The notes under the pieces were generated by a model. The model had not been told where the DNA came from and did no database searches. It saw nothing but the letters and a program-made list of their open reading frames with translations. From Stackebrandtia endophytica (GTDB lineage: Bacteria > Actinomycetota > Actinomycetes > Mycobacteriales > Micromonosporaceae), in contig NZ_VFOW01000001.1 of NCBI RefSeq assembly GCF_006716355.1, positions 434,001-498,000 of the forward strand: DNA of 64,000 nt, written 5' to 3'. The position numbers were made by a program, and so were the translations under genes. Of the stretch, positions 13,300 to 22,136 are shown piece by piece (the stretch's first letter is position 1; every line of letters begins with the position of its first letter).

Positions 13300-16035
13300 G
13301 TGCCGAGCATCGACACCTTCGCAGCGCGCACCGACCTGACCGTTGGTGACCAGAACTATCAGATCTTCCGCATCGATCGCGTTCACGGGCATGAGAGGTT
13401 GCCCTTCAGCCTGAAGATTCTGCTGGAGAACCTGTTGCGCACCGAGGACGGCACCAACATCACCGAGGGGCACATCCGCGCACTCGGCGCGTGGGACCCC
13501 AAAGCCGCCCCCAGCGTCGAGATCCAGTTCACTCCGGCACGCGTCATCATGCAGGACTTCACCGGCGTCCCCTGCATCGTCGACCTGGCGACCATGCGCG
13601 AGGCCGTGGCCGAACTGGGCGGCGACGCCACCAAGATCAACCCGCTGGCGCCCGCCGAACTGGTGATCGACCACTCGGTCATCGTCGACTACTTCGGACG
13701 CCCCGACGCCTTCACTCGCAACGTGGAGCGGGAGTACGAGCGCAACCGCGAGCGTTACCAGTTCCTCCGCTGGGGACAGACCGCGTTCGACGAGTTCAAA
13801 GTGGTGCCCCCGGGCACCGGCATCGTGCACCAGGTCAACATCGAGCACCTCGCTCGGGTCGTCATGACCCGCGACGGGCTCGCCTACCCGGACACCTGCG
13901 TCGGCACCGACTCCCACACCACCATGGAGAACGGCATCGGCGTTCTCGGTTGGGGTGTCGGCGGTATCGAGGCCGAGGCCGCGATGCTGGGCCAGCCCAT
14001 CTCGATGCTGATCCCGCGAGTGGTGGGCTTCAAGCTGACCGGTGAGCTGCCCGCCGGCGCCACCGCCACCGACCTGGTGCTGACCGTCACCGAGATGCTG
14101 CGCGACCACGGCGTGGTCGGCAAGTTCGTCGAGTTCTACGGTGAAGGCGTCTCCTCGGTGCCGCTGGCCAACCGGGCCACCATCGGAAACATGAGCCCGG
14201 AGTTCGGCTCCACCTGCGCCATCTTCCCCGTCGACGACGAGACCATCTCCTACCTGCGGCTGACCGGCCGCGACGAGGAGCAGCTGGCACTGGTCGAGGC
14301 CTACGCCAAGGCCCAGGGCATGTGGCACGACCCGGCCAACGAGCCGGTCTACAGCGAGTACCTGGAACTGGACCTGTCCACGGTGGTCCCCTCCATCGCC
14401 GGGCCGAAGCGTCCGCAGGACCGCATCGCGTTGAGCGCGGCCAAGGCCACCTGGCGTCACGACGTCAGCGACTACGTCGCCGAGGGTGACGAGGTCGGCA
14501 AGGAGAGCTTCCCGGCCTCCGACGCACCGGCCCAGACCATCAGCGAACGGCCGCACCGGCCCACTCCGCTGGTCCTGGAGAACGGAACCCAGACCGAACT
14601 GGACCACGGTTCGGTCGTGATCGCCGCGATCACCTCCTGCACCAACACCTCCAACCCGTACGTCATGATCGGCGCGGCGCTGCTGGCCAAGAACGCCGTC
14701 GACAAGGGACTGTCCAGTAAGCCGTGGGTCAAGACTTCGCTGGCACCCGGTTCACAGGTGGTCACCGGCTACTTCGAGCGCGCCGGACTGACCCCGTACC
14801 TCGACAAGCTGGGCTTCAACCTGGTCGGCTACGGCTGCACGACCTGCATCGGTAACTCCGGCCCGCTGCCGCCGGCGGTCTCCAAGGCCGTCAACGACGC
14901 CGACCTCGCGGTCACCTCGGTCCTGTCGGGCAACCGCAACTTCGAAGGCCGGATCAACCCCGACGTCAAGATGAACTACCTGGCCTCGCCGCCGTTGGTG
15001 GTCGCCTACGCGTTGGCCGGCTCGATGGACTTCGACTTCGAGACCGAGGCCCTGGGCGCCGACGCCGACGGAAAGCCTGTGTTCCTCACCGACATCTGGC
15101 CGTCGGTGGAGGAGATCACCACCGTCGTGAACTCCTCGATCGGCCGGGAGATGTTCACCAAGGACTACGCGAACGTGTTCGAGGGTGACGAGCGGTGGAA
15201 GGCCCTGCCGATCCCGACCGGCAACACCTTCGAGTGGGAGGCCGACTCGACGTACGTGCGCAAGGCACCCTACTTCGACGGCATGCCCGCCGAGCCCGCA
15301 CCGGTCAGCGACATCTCCGGCGCCCGGGTACTGGCCAAGCTGGGTGACTCGGTCACGACCGACCACATCTCCCCCGCCGGCGCCATCAAGGCCGATTCCC
15401 CGGCCGGGAAGTACCTCAAGGACAACGGTGTCGAGCCCGGTGACTTCAACTCCTACGGTTCGCGCCGTGGAAACCACGAGGTCATGATTCGGGGAACCTT
15501 CGCCAACATCCGGCTGCGTAACCAGATCGCACCGGGGACCGAAGGCGGTTTCACCCGCGACTTCACCCAGGCCGACGCACCGGTCGCCACGATCTACGAC
15601 GCGGCGCAGAACTACGCCGCCAATGAGGTTCCGCTGGTGGTGCTGTCCGGCAAGGAGTACGGTTCGGGATCGTCGCGTGACTGGGCGGCCAAGGGCACCT
15701 CACTGCTGGGTGTCAAGGCCGTCATCGCCGAGTCCTACGAACGGATCCACCGGTCCAACCTGATCGGCATGGGTGTGCTGCCGCTGCAGTACCCCGACGG
15801 CCTGTCGGCGGAGAAGTTGGAGCTGGACGGTACCGAGGTCTTCGACATCAGCGGTATCACCGAACTGGCCGACGGCATCCCGCAGACCGTTCGGGTGACC
15901 GCGTCCAAGGAGGACAGCGACCAGACCGTCCACTTCGACGCAGTGGTTCGCATCGACACCCCCGGTGAAGCCGACTACTACCGTCACGGCGGCATCCTGC
16001 ACTACGTGCTGCGTTCGCTGATCAGCAACAAGTAA
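13300..16035 (+). CDS. acnA: aconitate hydratase A
   Basis: This TCA-cycle enzyme interconverts citrate and isocitrate using a 4Fe-4S cluster. The 911-residue product starts at GTG 13300, preceded by GGGAG, and opens [16 protein letters not shown] as in other actinobacterial AcnA. Cluster ligands are Cys447 (SCTNTSNP), Cys513 and Cys516 ([16 protein letters not shown]), corresponding to Cys435/501/504 of E. coli AcnA. The C-terminal swivel domain has the [20 protein letters not shown] and [13 protein letters not shown] motifs. An alternative TTG at 13288 would overlap the ribosome binding site. A strong hairpin follows. Its likely repressor, AcnR, is encoded about 9 kb downstream. Confidence 0.98.
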   Translation: MPSIDTFAARTDLTVGDQNYQIFRIDRVHGHERLPFSLKILLENLLRTEDGTNITEGHIRALGAWDPKAAPSVEIQFTPARVIMQDFTGVPCIVDLATMREAVAELGGDATKINPLAPAELVIDHSVIVDYFGRPDAFTRNVEREYERNRERYQFLRWGQTAFDEFKVVPPGTGIVHQVNIEHLARVVMTRDGLAYPDTCVGTDSHTTMENGIGVLGWGVGGIEAEAAMLGQPISMLIPRVVGFKLTGELPAGATATDLVLTVTEMLRDHGVVGKFVEFYGEGVSSVPLANRATIGNMSPEFGSTCAIFPVDDETISYLRLTGRDEEQLALVEAYAKAQGMWHDPANEPVYSEYLELDLSTVVPSIAGPKRPQDRIALSAAKATWRHDVSDYVAEGDEVGKESFPASDAPAQTISERPHRPTPLVLENGTQTELDHGSVVIAAITSCTNTSNPYVMIGAALLAKNAVDKGLSSKPWVKTSLAPGSQVVTGYFERAGLTPYLDKLGFNLVGYGCTTCIGNSGPLPPAVSKAVNDADLAVTSVLSGNRNFEGRINPDVKMNYLASPPLVVAYALAGSMDFDFETEALGADADGKPVFLTDIWPSVEEITTVVNSSIGREMFTKDYANVFEGDERWKALPIPTGNTFEWEADSTYVRKAPYFDGMPAEPAPVSDISGARVLAKLGDSVTTDHISPAGAIKADSPAGKYLKDNGVEPGDFNSYGSRRGNHEVMIRGTFANIRLRNQIAPGTEGGFTRDFTQADAPVATIYDAAQNYAANEVPLVVLSGKEYGSGSSRDWAAKGTSLLGVKAVIAESYERIHRSNLIGMGVLPLQYPDGLSAEKLELDGTEVFDISGITELADGIPQTVRVTASKEDSDQTVHFDAVVRIDTPGEADYYRHGGILHYVLRSLISNK

Positions 16036-16047
16036 GACGATCGACCG

Positions 16048-16080
16048 GATGGCGCCCACCCGTTGCGGGTGGGCGCCATC
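16048..16080 (+). terminator. terminator between acnA and the convergent aminotransferase gene
   Basis: This is a perfect 15-bp inverted repeat, GATGGCGCCCACCCG with its complement, and a 3-base loop (16063-16065), 12 bases after acnA. It also lies 7 bases beyond the stop of the convergent gene and probably works in both directions. Confidence 0.8.
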
Positions 16081-16086
16081 GTCGTG

Positions 16087-17238
16087 TCAGGAGCGTTCGA
16101 GCACCGAGGCGATCCGGTCGACGGCCTCGGTGATCATCGCCGGGGACGTCGCGATGTTCATGCGGACCCGGCCGGCGGCCTCGACACCGAACGAGAGTCC
16201 ACTGTTGACGGCTACTCGACCGTATTCGAGGATCGCCGCGGCCGGGTCGTCCCCCAGGCCGGTGTCGCGGAAGTCCAGCCAGGCGAGATAGGTCGCCTCC
16301 GACGGCCGGTATCGGACACCGGGCAGTCGGTCGGCCACCAGGTCGGCAAGCAGATGTCGATTGTGGTCCACCGCGGCCACGACCTCGTCCAGCCACGGAA
16401 CGGCCTCCTGGAACGCGGTGGTTCCGGCGATGACACCGAAGAGCCCTGCGGCGGCCCACAACTCCGACGACAGCCCCGACACCGGTGCGGTCGGGCCGGG
16501 GATCAACAGGGCCGCTTTGAGTCCGGCCAGGTTCCAGGCCTTCGACGCCGCGGCGAGGGTGAACGACGCCCGCGCGGCATCGGAGTCGAGCGCGGCGAAC
16601 GGGATGTGCCGGTGGCCGGGCATCATCAGTGGCGCATGGATCTCGTCGCTGATGACCGTGACACCGTGTCGCGTCGCCAGTTCGGCGATCGCCGTCAGCT
16701 CCGACTCGGTCAGGACGTGCCCGGTCGGGTTGTGCGGGTTGCACATCAGATACGCCGAGGCGGTTACGAAGTCACGTTCGAGCCGGTCCAGGTCGATCCG
16801 CTGCCCCTCGTCGGAGTCGGTAAGCGGGCTGGCCACCACGACCCGACCGATCTGTTCGATGGCGGAGTAGAAGGGCGTGTACACCGGGGTGGAGATGACC
16901 ACCCGGTCACCACGTTCGGTGGCGGCCTCCAGCGCGGCGTGGACCCCGGCCATGACGTCGGCTACCAGAATCGGCGCGGTGGTCAGGTTCCAGCCGTACC
17001 GGTCGGCCGCGAACCCGGCGAAGGCCTCACCGAACCCACCGTCGAAGGCGTAACCGGTGTCGCCGGTCTCCACCGACTCCCGCAACACCTCGGCGATCGG
17101 CGCGGCGAGCGCGGTGTCCATCTCGGCGACCCACAGCGGTAGCACATCCTCGGGGTAGGTCCGCCATTTCACGCTGTTGCGTCGCCGCAGCTGTTCCAGG
17201 CCGACGACTTCGAAGGGTGACCTCGCAGAATCGCTCAT
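16087..17238 (-). CDS. PatB/MalY-type PLP-dependent C-S lyase (cystathionine beta-lyase)
   Basis: This 383-residue fold-type I PLP enzyme has the MalY/PatB opening RRNSVKWRTYP and LPLWVAEMDTALAAPI. The central motifs are CNPHNPTGHVLTESEL and VISDEIHAPLMMPGHRHIPF. The PLP lysine is in SKAWNLAGLK. Family members cleave cystathionine or related thioethers to give homocysteine or thiols, pyruvate and ammonia. Some MalY proteins also have regulatory roles. The length is standard. It is convergent with acnA. Confidence 0.92.
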   Translation of the reverse strand: MSDSARSPFEVVGLEQLRRRNSVKWRTYPEDVLPLWVAEMDTALAAPIAEVLRESVETGDTGYAFDGGFGEAFAGFAADRYGWNLTTAPILVADVMAGVHAALEAATERGDRVVISTPVYTPFYSAIEQIGRVVVASPLTDSDEGQRIDLDRLERDFVTASAYLMCNPHNPTGHVLTESELTAIAELATRHGVTVISDEIHAPLMMPGHRHIPFAALDSDAARASFTLAAASKAWNLAGLKAALLIPGPTAPVSGLSSELWAAAGLFGVIAGTTAFQEAVPWLDEVVAAVDHNRHLLADLVADRLPGVRYRPSEATYLAWLDFRDTGLGDDPAAAILEYGRVAVNSGLSFGVEAAGRVRMNIATSPAMITEAVDRIASVLERS

Positions 17239-17299
17239 ATCGCCAGGATGCCCGAATCGGGCGTCGACGTCACTGTGCCGCCGGTCACCAGTTACCGGT

Positions 17300-18676
17300 T
17301 CAACTCACCTCGATGTAGTCGAGTTCGGTGTACGAGGCGCGTTGGTTCAACCGGATCGTGTTCCAGCCCGTCGCCAGTTCGACCACCACACCCAACTCGG
17401 TCCAGTTGTCCCAACCCGTGAACGGGTAGCTCACGATGGTGGGCTGCTCGCCGTTGACGGTCAGGGTGTGTCGGGCCCCGTCGACCGATCCGTTGGCGAA
17501 GCCGATGACCACCTGGTGTCGTCCCGCCGACGGGGTGAATACCGACAAGTCCACATAGCTGTTCGAATGGTCGATGTAGGCGGCGACGGCCCCCTGTGAC
17601 GCACCCCGGGCATCGGTGCGGACTCGACATTCGTTCAGATCACCGGACTCCGCCTCATACCGCACCCGACTGCCCCGAACCACCGGGTAGTCGTTGGCCC
17701 ATCCGAGATCGGCGACGTAGACGCCGCGACCGCCGGAGGGAAGATGGCCGTGAAAGACGATGTGGTCGGTGTCGCCGCGAACGATGTCGGCGCCACCGGG
17801 TCCGTCCACCGCGCCGTCGAGGCTGCCGTTGGTCATCAACGGTCGGTACGCCTTCGTGTAGGGGCCGCCGATGGAGGTCGCCACGGCGTAGCCGGTGAAG
17901 TAGCTGCCGTTCCAGTATTCTCCGCCGGCGTAGAAGAGGACGTAGTTGCCGCCCTGTTTCAGTAGGACGGGCGCCTCGATGATGTTGCGTTCGTAGTCCT
18001 GATCGTTCTCCATGATCCGAATCGGTTCTCCGGACAGGTGCAGACCGTCGGCGCTGGTCTGTTGCAGGTAGATTCCCGGGCGCAGTCCCACCGCGTTGCC
18101 GTCGGTCTTGTAAATCAGGTAGTGGTCGTCGTCTTCGGAGAAGCTGGCGGCATCGATGGCCCCGCCCAATTCGGACGGGCAGACCAGTGGGGCGTCTCCA
18201 ACGGGTTGGAACGGGCCCATCGGGGTCTCGGCCACCGCCGCGCCGATGCACTGGCGGTCCGGGTTGAGGCTGTGGGCGGTGTAGTAGAGCAGGTAGGTGC
18301 CGTCGGGGCGTTGCGACACATCCGGTGCCCAGGTGCGGCCGGGCTGGGCCCAGGATCCCAACTGTGGCAGGGCATCCCGTTGAGCCATGGACCATGGTCC
18401 CTCTATTGAGGACGCCGTGGCGACCGGCAGGTTGGGACCGCTGTTGGTCGAGTAGGCGTAGTAGGTGTCACCGAATCGGCTGACGTCGGGGTCGGGAAAG
18501 TCCCGGTCGATGATCAGCCGGGGTGGTATCGCCTCGGCTTCGACCGTCGGAGTGTTGAGCGATTGGGCTTGGGCTTGTGCGTTGGCGATCCACACCCCCG
18601 CCACCGCCACCACGGCGAGCGCGATGACGGCGACCAATGTGTACCGGGTGGAACGACGCAGAGTACGTTCGGGCAT
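17300..18676 (-). CDS. secreted or membrane-anchored GH43 glycosidase with C-terminal CBM6/35-like domain
   Basis: The protein has 458 residues from ATG 18676, preceded by GGAAAG. An N-terminal hydrophobic segment (residues ~12-30) is a signal peptide or anchor. The five-bladed propeller carries the GH43 residues: base Asp62 (FPDPDV), pKa modulator Asp175 (GGAIDAASF) and acid Glu234 (NIIEAPVLLK). Residues ~330-458 form a beta-sandwich carbohydrate-binding module (YEAESGDLN at the start, ELDYIEV at the end), typical of CBM6/CBM35. GH43 enzymes release arabinose or xylose from plant hemicellulose. The exact substrate is open. Confidence 0.9.
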   Translation of the reverse strand: MPERTLRRSTRYTLVAVIALAVVAVAGVWIANAQAQAQSLNTPTVEAEAIPPRLIIDRDFPDPDVSRFGDTYYAYSTNSGPNLPVATASSIEGPWSMAQRDALPQLGSWAQPGRTWAPDVSQRPDGTYLLYYTAHSLNPDRQCIGAAVAETPMGPFQPVGDAPLVCPSELGGAIDAASFSEDDDHYLIYKTDGNAVGLRPGIYLQQTSADGLHLSGEPIRIMENDQDYERNIIEAPVLLKQGGNYVLFYAGGEYWNGSYFTGYAVATSIGGPYTKAYRPLMTNGSLDGAVDGPGGADIVRGDTDHIVFHGHLPSGGRGVYVADLGWANDYPVVRGSRVRYEAESGDLNECRVRTDARGASQGAVAAYIDHSNSYVDLSVFTPSAGRHQVVIGFANGSVDGARHTLTVNGEQPTIVSYPFTGWDNWTELGVVVELATGWNTIRLNQRASYTELDYIEVS

Positions 18677-18782
18677 GTTTCTTTCCATCTGGCCGGATGA
18701 CGGCACCCCAGACTAGGACAGTTCGATGCCGACATGGGGCAGCCCGACCGTGGGTAATCGAAGGACTGACACAATCGCCGGT

Positions 18783-19355
18783 ATGAGTGACTGGAGCCCC
18801 TACATCACCAAGACCAACGGCATGGCGCCCCGCGATACCTATGTCGACGCGGTGGAGCGGTTCGACGTCCCCGGTGACGCGATCGACCTCGGATACGGCG
18901 CCGGCAATGAGGTGATGGACCTGTTGGGGCGCGGCTGGCGGGTGCACGCGATCGACGCCGACCCGGCCGCCGAGGCGGCGTTGCGGAACCGAGCCGCCGA
19001 CGATGCCGGGCTGCGCATCAGCACGATGCGCCTCAACGACGCCCCGTTGTCGTCGGCCGATCTGATTCACGCCGGATCCAGTCTGTTCTTCACCGACGCC
19101 GATCGGTTCGACACCCTGTGGGGAGACATCGTCGACGCCCTGAATCCCGGCGGCCGTTTCGTGGGGAACCTGTTGGGGCCCCGTGACAGCTGGGCTGGAA
19201 GCTCCACTGTGTTCTCTCTCACCCGGGAGCAGGTCGAGTCGCTGTTGACCGGGCTTGAGGTCGAGTCGCTGCGCGAGCAGGATGAGGCGGGACGATCCAT
19301 GCAGGGGCCGAAACACTGGCACGCCTTCCACATCATCGCGCGCAAACCGGCCTGA
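18783..19355 (+). CDS. class I SAM-dependent methyltransferase
   Basis: This 190-residue protein has motif I as DLGYGAGNEVMDLLGRGW (~36-53), then the acidic strand end VHAIDADPAAEAAL and the motif ALNPGGRFVGNLLG. The layout resembles small TehB/UbiE-like methyltransferases that act on small molecules. The ATG at 18783 is preferred over the upstream ATG at 18726, since homology starts near WSPYITK. The substrate is unknown. The gene is divergent from the GH43 gene. Confidence 0.85.
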   Translation: MSDWSPYITKTNGMAPRDTYVDAVERFDVPGDAIDLGYGAGNEVMDLLGRGWRVHAIDADPAAEAALRNRAADDAGLRISTMRLNDAPLSSADLIHAGSSLFFTDADRFDTLWGDIVDALNPGGRFVGNLLGPRDSWAGSSTVFSLTREQVESLLTGLEVESLREQDEAGRSMQGPKHWHAFHIIARKPA

Positions 19356-19418
19356 CTGCCGACTTCGAAGCCGGAAGTCCTGCGATGCTGTGGGGCCACG
19401 ACCGCACCGCGTTAATCG

Positions 19419-20321
19419 ATGGACGCACCGGAGCCGACCGTGTTTGATCGCGGGGTGTCGATTTCACTGAGCACGCCGACCACCGCCGACCTGGACGAGG
19501 TCGTCCGCGCACTGGCTCGATGGCGGCGAGAGGACGCCCCCATGCAGCTGCACCCGGGGGACGTCGGGTTCTACTGGCAGCTCGGACCCGAGGCCACCGC
19601 CGCCGCCCTGCGAGTGTGGCGTGACGGGCAGCGGATTCTCGCCGTCGGTCTGCTCGACGGATCCGAACTGGTGCGGCTGGCCGTGGATGCCGACCGGCGA
19701 ACGGATCACGCACTCGCCCGGCAGATGGCCGACGATGTGTCGGATCCCGGTCGTGGCGTCCTGCCAGCGGGCGAGGCCTACGTCGAAGCCCTGTGGGACG
19801 GGCCGTTCCGGGAGTTCATGCAAACCGACGGCTGGGAACCGGACGCACCGTGGATCCCGATGGCCCGTGACTTGAGCGAACCGGTGGCCGGCAGCGGTCT
19901 GCGGATCCAGATCGTCGGTCCCGAGCACATCGCCGACCGCGTCGCGGTCCACCGTTCCGCGTTCGCCCCATCGAAGTTCAGCGCGGAACGATGGCACGCC
20001 ATGGCAGCCGGAACAGCCTACTCCGACGCCCGATGCCTCGTCGGGTACGACGACCGGGGCGACGCCGTCGCGGCCACGACGGTCTGGTCGGCGGGCCCGG
20101 GCAAACCCGGACTGCTCGAACCCCTCGGTGTGCACGATGACCATCGTGGACACGGGTACGGAACGGCGATCGCCGTCGCGGCCGCCGCCGTACTGCGGGA
20201 TCTGGGTTCCTCCAGCGCCACCGTGTGCGCCGAGGGCTCCAACACCGCGGCCGTCGCCACCTACCGCGCGGCCGGATACCGGCCGCGGGGTGAAGTCCAG
20301 GATCTACACCGCAACGGTTAG
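19419..20321 (+). CDS. tandem GNAT acetyltransferase
   Basis: The protein has 300 residues. The C-terminal half (residues ~165-300) is a clear GNAT domain, with the acetyl-CoA loop HDDHRGHGYGTAIAVAAA (~242-259) and NTAAVATYRAAGYRPRG. The N-terminal half is a degenerate GNAT-like domain without an obvious pyrophosphate loop, as in mycothiol-synthase-like double GNATs. The substrate is unknown. It follows the methyltransferase gene with a 63-base gap and may be cotranscribed. Confidence 0.85.
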   Translation: MDAPEPTVFDRGVSISLSTPTTADLDEVVRALARWRREDAPMQLHPGDVGFYWQLGPEATAAALRVWRDGQRILAVGLLDGSELVRLAVDADRRTDHALARQMADDVSDPGRGVLPAGEAYVEALWDGPFREFMQTDGWEPDAPWIPMARDLSEPVAGSGLRIQIVGPEHIADRVAVHRSAFAPSKFSAERWHAMAAGTAYSDARCLVGYDDRGDAVAATTVWSAGPGKPGLLEPLGVHDDHRGHGYGTAIAVAAAAVLRDLGSSSATVCAEGSNTAAVATYRAAGYRPRGEVQDLHRNG

Positions 20322-20463
20322 GGCGTGTGTATGAATACTGTGGAGTGGGTGGTTACGTCGGGCCGCCCAGGTAGGCGCCTGGCCGCGTTGTCGGGTCACA
20401 CCGGGGCAGCCGCGAGCGCCATCCACTGCTTCATACCGCCGACCTGAGCCGGCGATACCGTCC

Positions 20464-21279
20464 CTAGTCGATGGTCACGGTGTCGCCGATGTGGATGACA
20501 CCGGTGTGCAACGGCACCAGGTACACCCCGAATCGGGCCTTGCCGTCGATGTTGCGGTGTCGTGCGAGGGTACGCAGTGGTTCCTTACCACGGGCGTGGC
20601 TCGACGGATCGATGGTGGTGAGCACACACCGACCGCACTCGCCGGCGACCCGGTATCGGGTGGCGCCGATCGTGATGGACTTCCCCTCCGCCTCGGCGAA
20701 CGGTTCGGTGGAGTCGATGACCACGTTGGGACGAAACCGCCGCATCGTCAGCGGATCGGCCTCCTCCTCCCCCTCCTCGCGTCGACGTTCGCTCACCCAC
20801 CGGTTGAGCTGGTCCAGGGAAGCGGTCGAGGCGGCCAGCAGGGGGTAGGCGTCGGCGGCGCTGACGACCTCACCGGGATGATCGTCGTCTCGGCCCGGTC
20901 GCGAGTTCGGGTCGAACTGGTACATCATTCGCACCGGCACTCCGACGATTCGGGTGAACCATTCGGCGGCGGAGGCACCGGCGTCGGCGGCGGCGAACGG
21001 CCGGTTCCACACTCGAACGGTCTCGGCCGATTCGGGGCCTGGCCGGGTGACTCGCAAGTCGGGGACGCCGGGCGCGGTGAGCAGCAGGCCGTCCTCAAGC
21101 AGCGTCGCCGACACGGTCAGCATGGCCGGGTGCGTGCGCGCGGTCAGCTGATCGCCTGCGGCATCGATGACCAGCCAACGCCGGTCGTCGGCCATTCCCT
21201 GCGACTCGACGGCGATACCGTCCACATCGATGGGAGCGATGGATTTGACGGGGTAGATGTGCAGGGAGGCCACGCGCAT
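20464..21279 (-). CDS. MOSC-domain molybdenum-cofactor protein (YcbX/mARC-like)
   Basis: This 271-residue protein starts at ATG 21279 (MRVASLHIYPVKSIAP), the usual opening of the MOSC N-terminal beta-barrel. The C-terminal MOSC domain includes MRRFRPNVVID and GECGRCVLTTIDPSS. The second cysteine of that motif corresponds to the molybdenum-ligand Cys of mARC/YcbX proteins, which reduce N-hydroxylated compounds. The C-terminal 2Fe-2S ferredoxin domain of E. coli YcbX is absent, so a separate redox partner is needed. It diverges from the gene at 21438. Confidence 0.88.
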   Translation of the reverse strand: MRVASLHIYPVKSIAPIDVDGIAVESQGMADDRRWLVIDAAGDQLTARTHPAMLTVSATLLEDGLLLTAPGVPDLRVTRPGPESAETVRVWNRPFAAADAGASAAEWFTRIVGVPVRMMYQFDPNSRPGRDDDHPGEVVSAADAYPLLAASTASLDQLNRWVSERRREEGEEEADPLTMRRFRPNVVIDSTEPFAEAEGKSITIGATRYRVAGECGRCVLTTIDPSSHARGKEPLRTLARHRNIDGKARFGVYLVPLHTGVIHIGDTVTID

Positions 21280-21437
21280 TGCTAGACAGTAGCGCAATCG
21301 CCGCCACGTGGCCGTCGACGGCGGGGACCGAACGATGTCACACCCGACCGGCATCATCGAAGCGCCACCGTGGCAACGGCGGCCGATCCACTCACACCGC
21401 CGCGCGTCGTCGCGGTCAGTCCCCCTATGGAGGCTCG

Positions 21438-22037
21438 ATGACCGTCACCGCCGAGGATCTGGACACCGCCGTGACCACTCTGGTGACCGCACTAAGCCCG
21501 GAAACGGCGCGAGACTGGCACGCCACCTCCGGCACCGGGGACCTGGACGGCTGGCACACTGCCGAACACCTCGGGGACTGTCTTCTCTCCTATGCGGCGC
21601 AACTGGTGGCGCAACCGTCCGACCGCTATGTTCGCTTCATGGCTGGCGCCGACACCGACGCCGATTCGGCCCAACTGTTGGAGTTCGCCGCCGCGGCGGG
21701 GAACATCCTGGCCGCCACCGCTCGCAGCGCCCCGGAGTCGGTGCGGGCCTACCACCCCACCGGCATGGCCGATCCCGCCGGTTTCGCCGGCATGGGCTGT
21801 GTCGAGGTGCTGGTACACGGCGAGGACATCGCGAGGGGACTCGGCGCGTCACTGACCCCACCGTCCGACCTCTGTTCACGAGTGCTGGCGCGCATGTTTC
21901 CCCATGTGGCCGCCGACCTGTCCGAGGAGGACCCGTGGACGGCGCTGTTGTGGGCCACCGACAGGACGTCACTGCCGGGTCGGCCTCAACAGACGGGCTG
22001 GCGGTGGCGGGGTGCACCGATCGACTCGTCGGCGTGA
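21438..22037 (+). CDS. DinB/maleylpyruvate-isomerase-fold protein
   Basis: The ATG at 21438 follows GGAGGC. The 199-residue protein resembles the actinobacterial maleylpyruvate isomerase N-terminal (DinB-fold) family. It has an early DWHATSGTGDLDGWHTAEHLGD segment and EVLVHGEDIARGLG late, supplying the His/Glu metal ligands of the four-helix bundle. These proteins often act as mycothiol-dependent transferases or isomerases. The actual reaction is unknown. A hairpin terminator follows. Confidence 0.75.
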   Translation: MTVTAEDLDTAVTTLVTALSPETARDWHATSGTGDLDGWHTAEHLGDCLLSYAAQLVAQPSDRYVRFMAGADTDADSAQLLEFAAAAGNILAATARSAPESVRAYHPTGMADPAGFAGMGCVEVLVHGEDIARGLGASLTPPSDLCSRVLARMFPHVAADLSEEDPWTALLWATDRTSLPGRPQQTGWRWRGAPIDSSA

Positions 22038-22043
22038 TGACGA

Positions 22044-22083
22044 CGGCGGTGGATGGCCCGTCACCAAAGACCATCCACCGCCG
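22044..22083. terminator. bidirectional hairpin between convergent genes
   Basis: CGGCGGTGGATGG (22044-22056) and its exact complement (22071-22083) enclose a 14-base loop. The hairpin lies between the stop of the DinB-like gene and the stop of the convergent protease gene. Confidence 0.7.
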
Positions 22084-22136
22084 CCGAGGCTGCCGGTTAC
22101 GTTTCGCGCGAGTCAGCCTCGGCGAGAATGTCGCTG

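Noticed and set aside
13138-14607. A 489-codon minus-strand frame inside acnA
   Set aside because: Shadow of acnA. The translated sequence is Val/Gly/His/Arg-rich with no recognised fold.
20331-20463. A short WD40-like or transposase remnant (LAALSGHTGAA) after the GNAT gene
   Set aside because: It is only about 40 codons, interrupted by a stop, and no longer homology is visible. Most likely chance.
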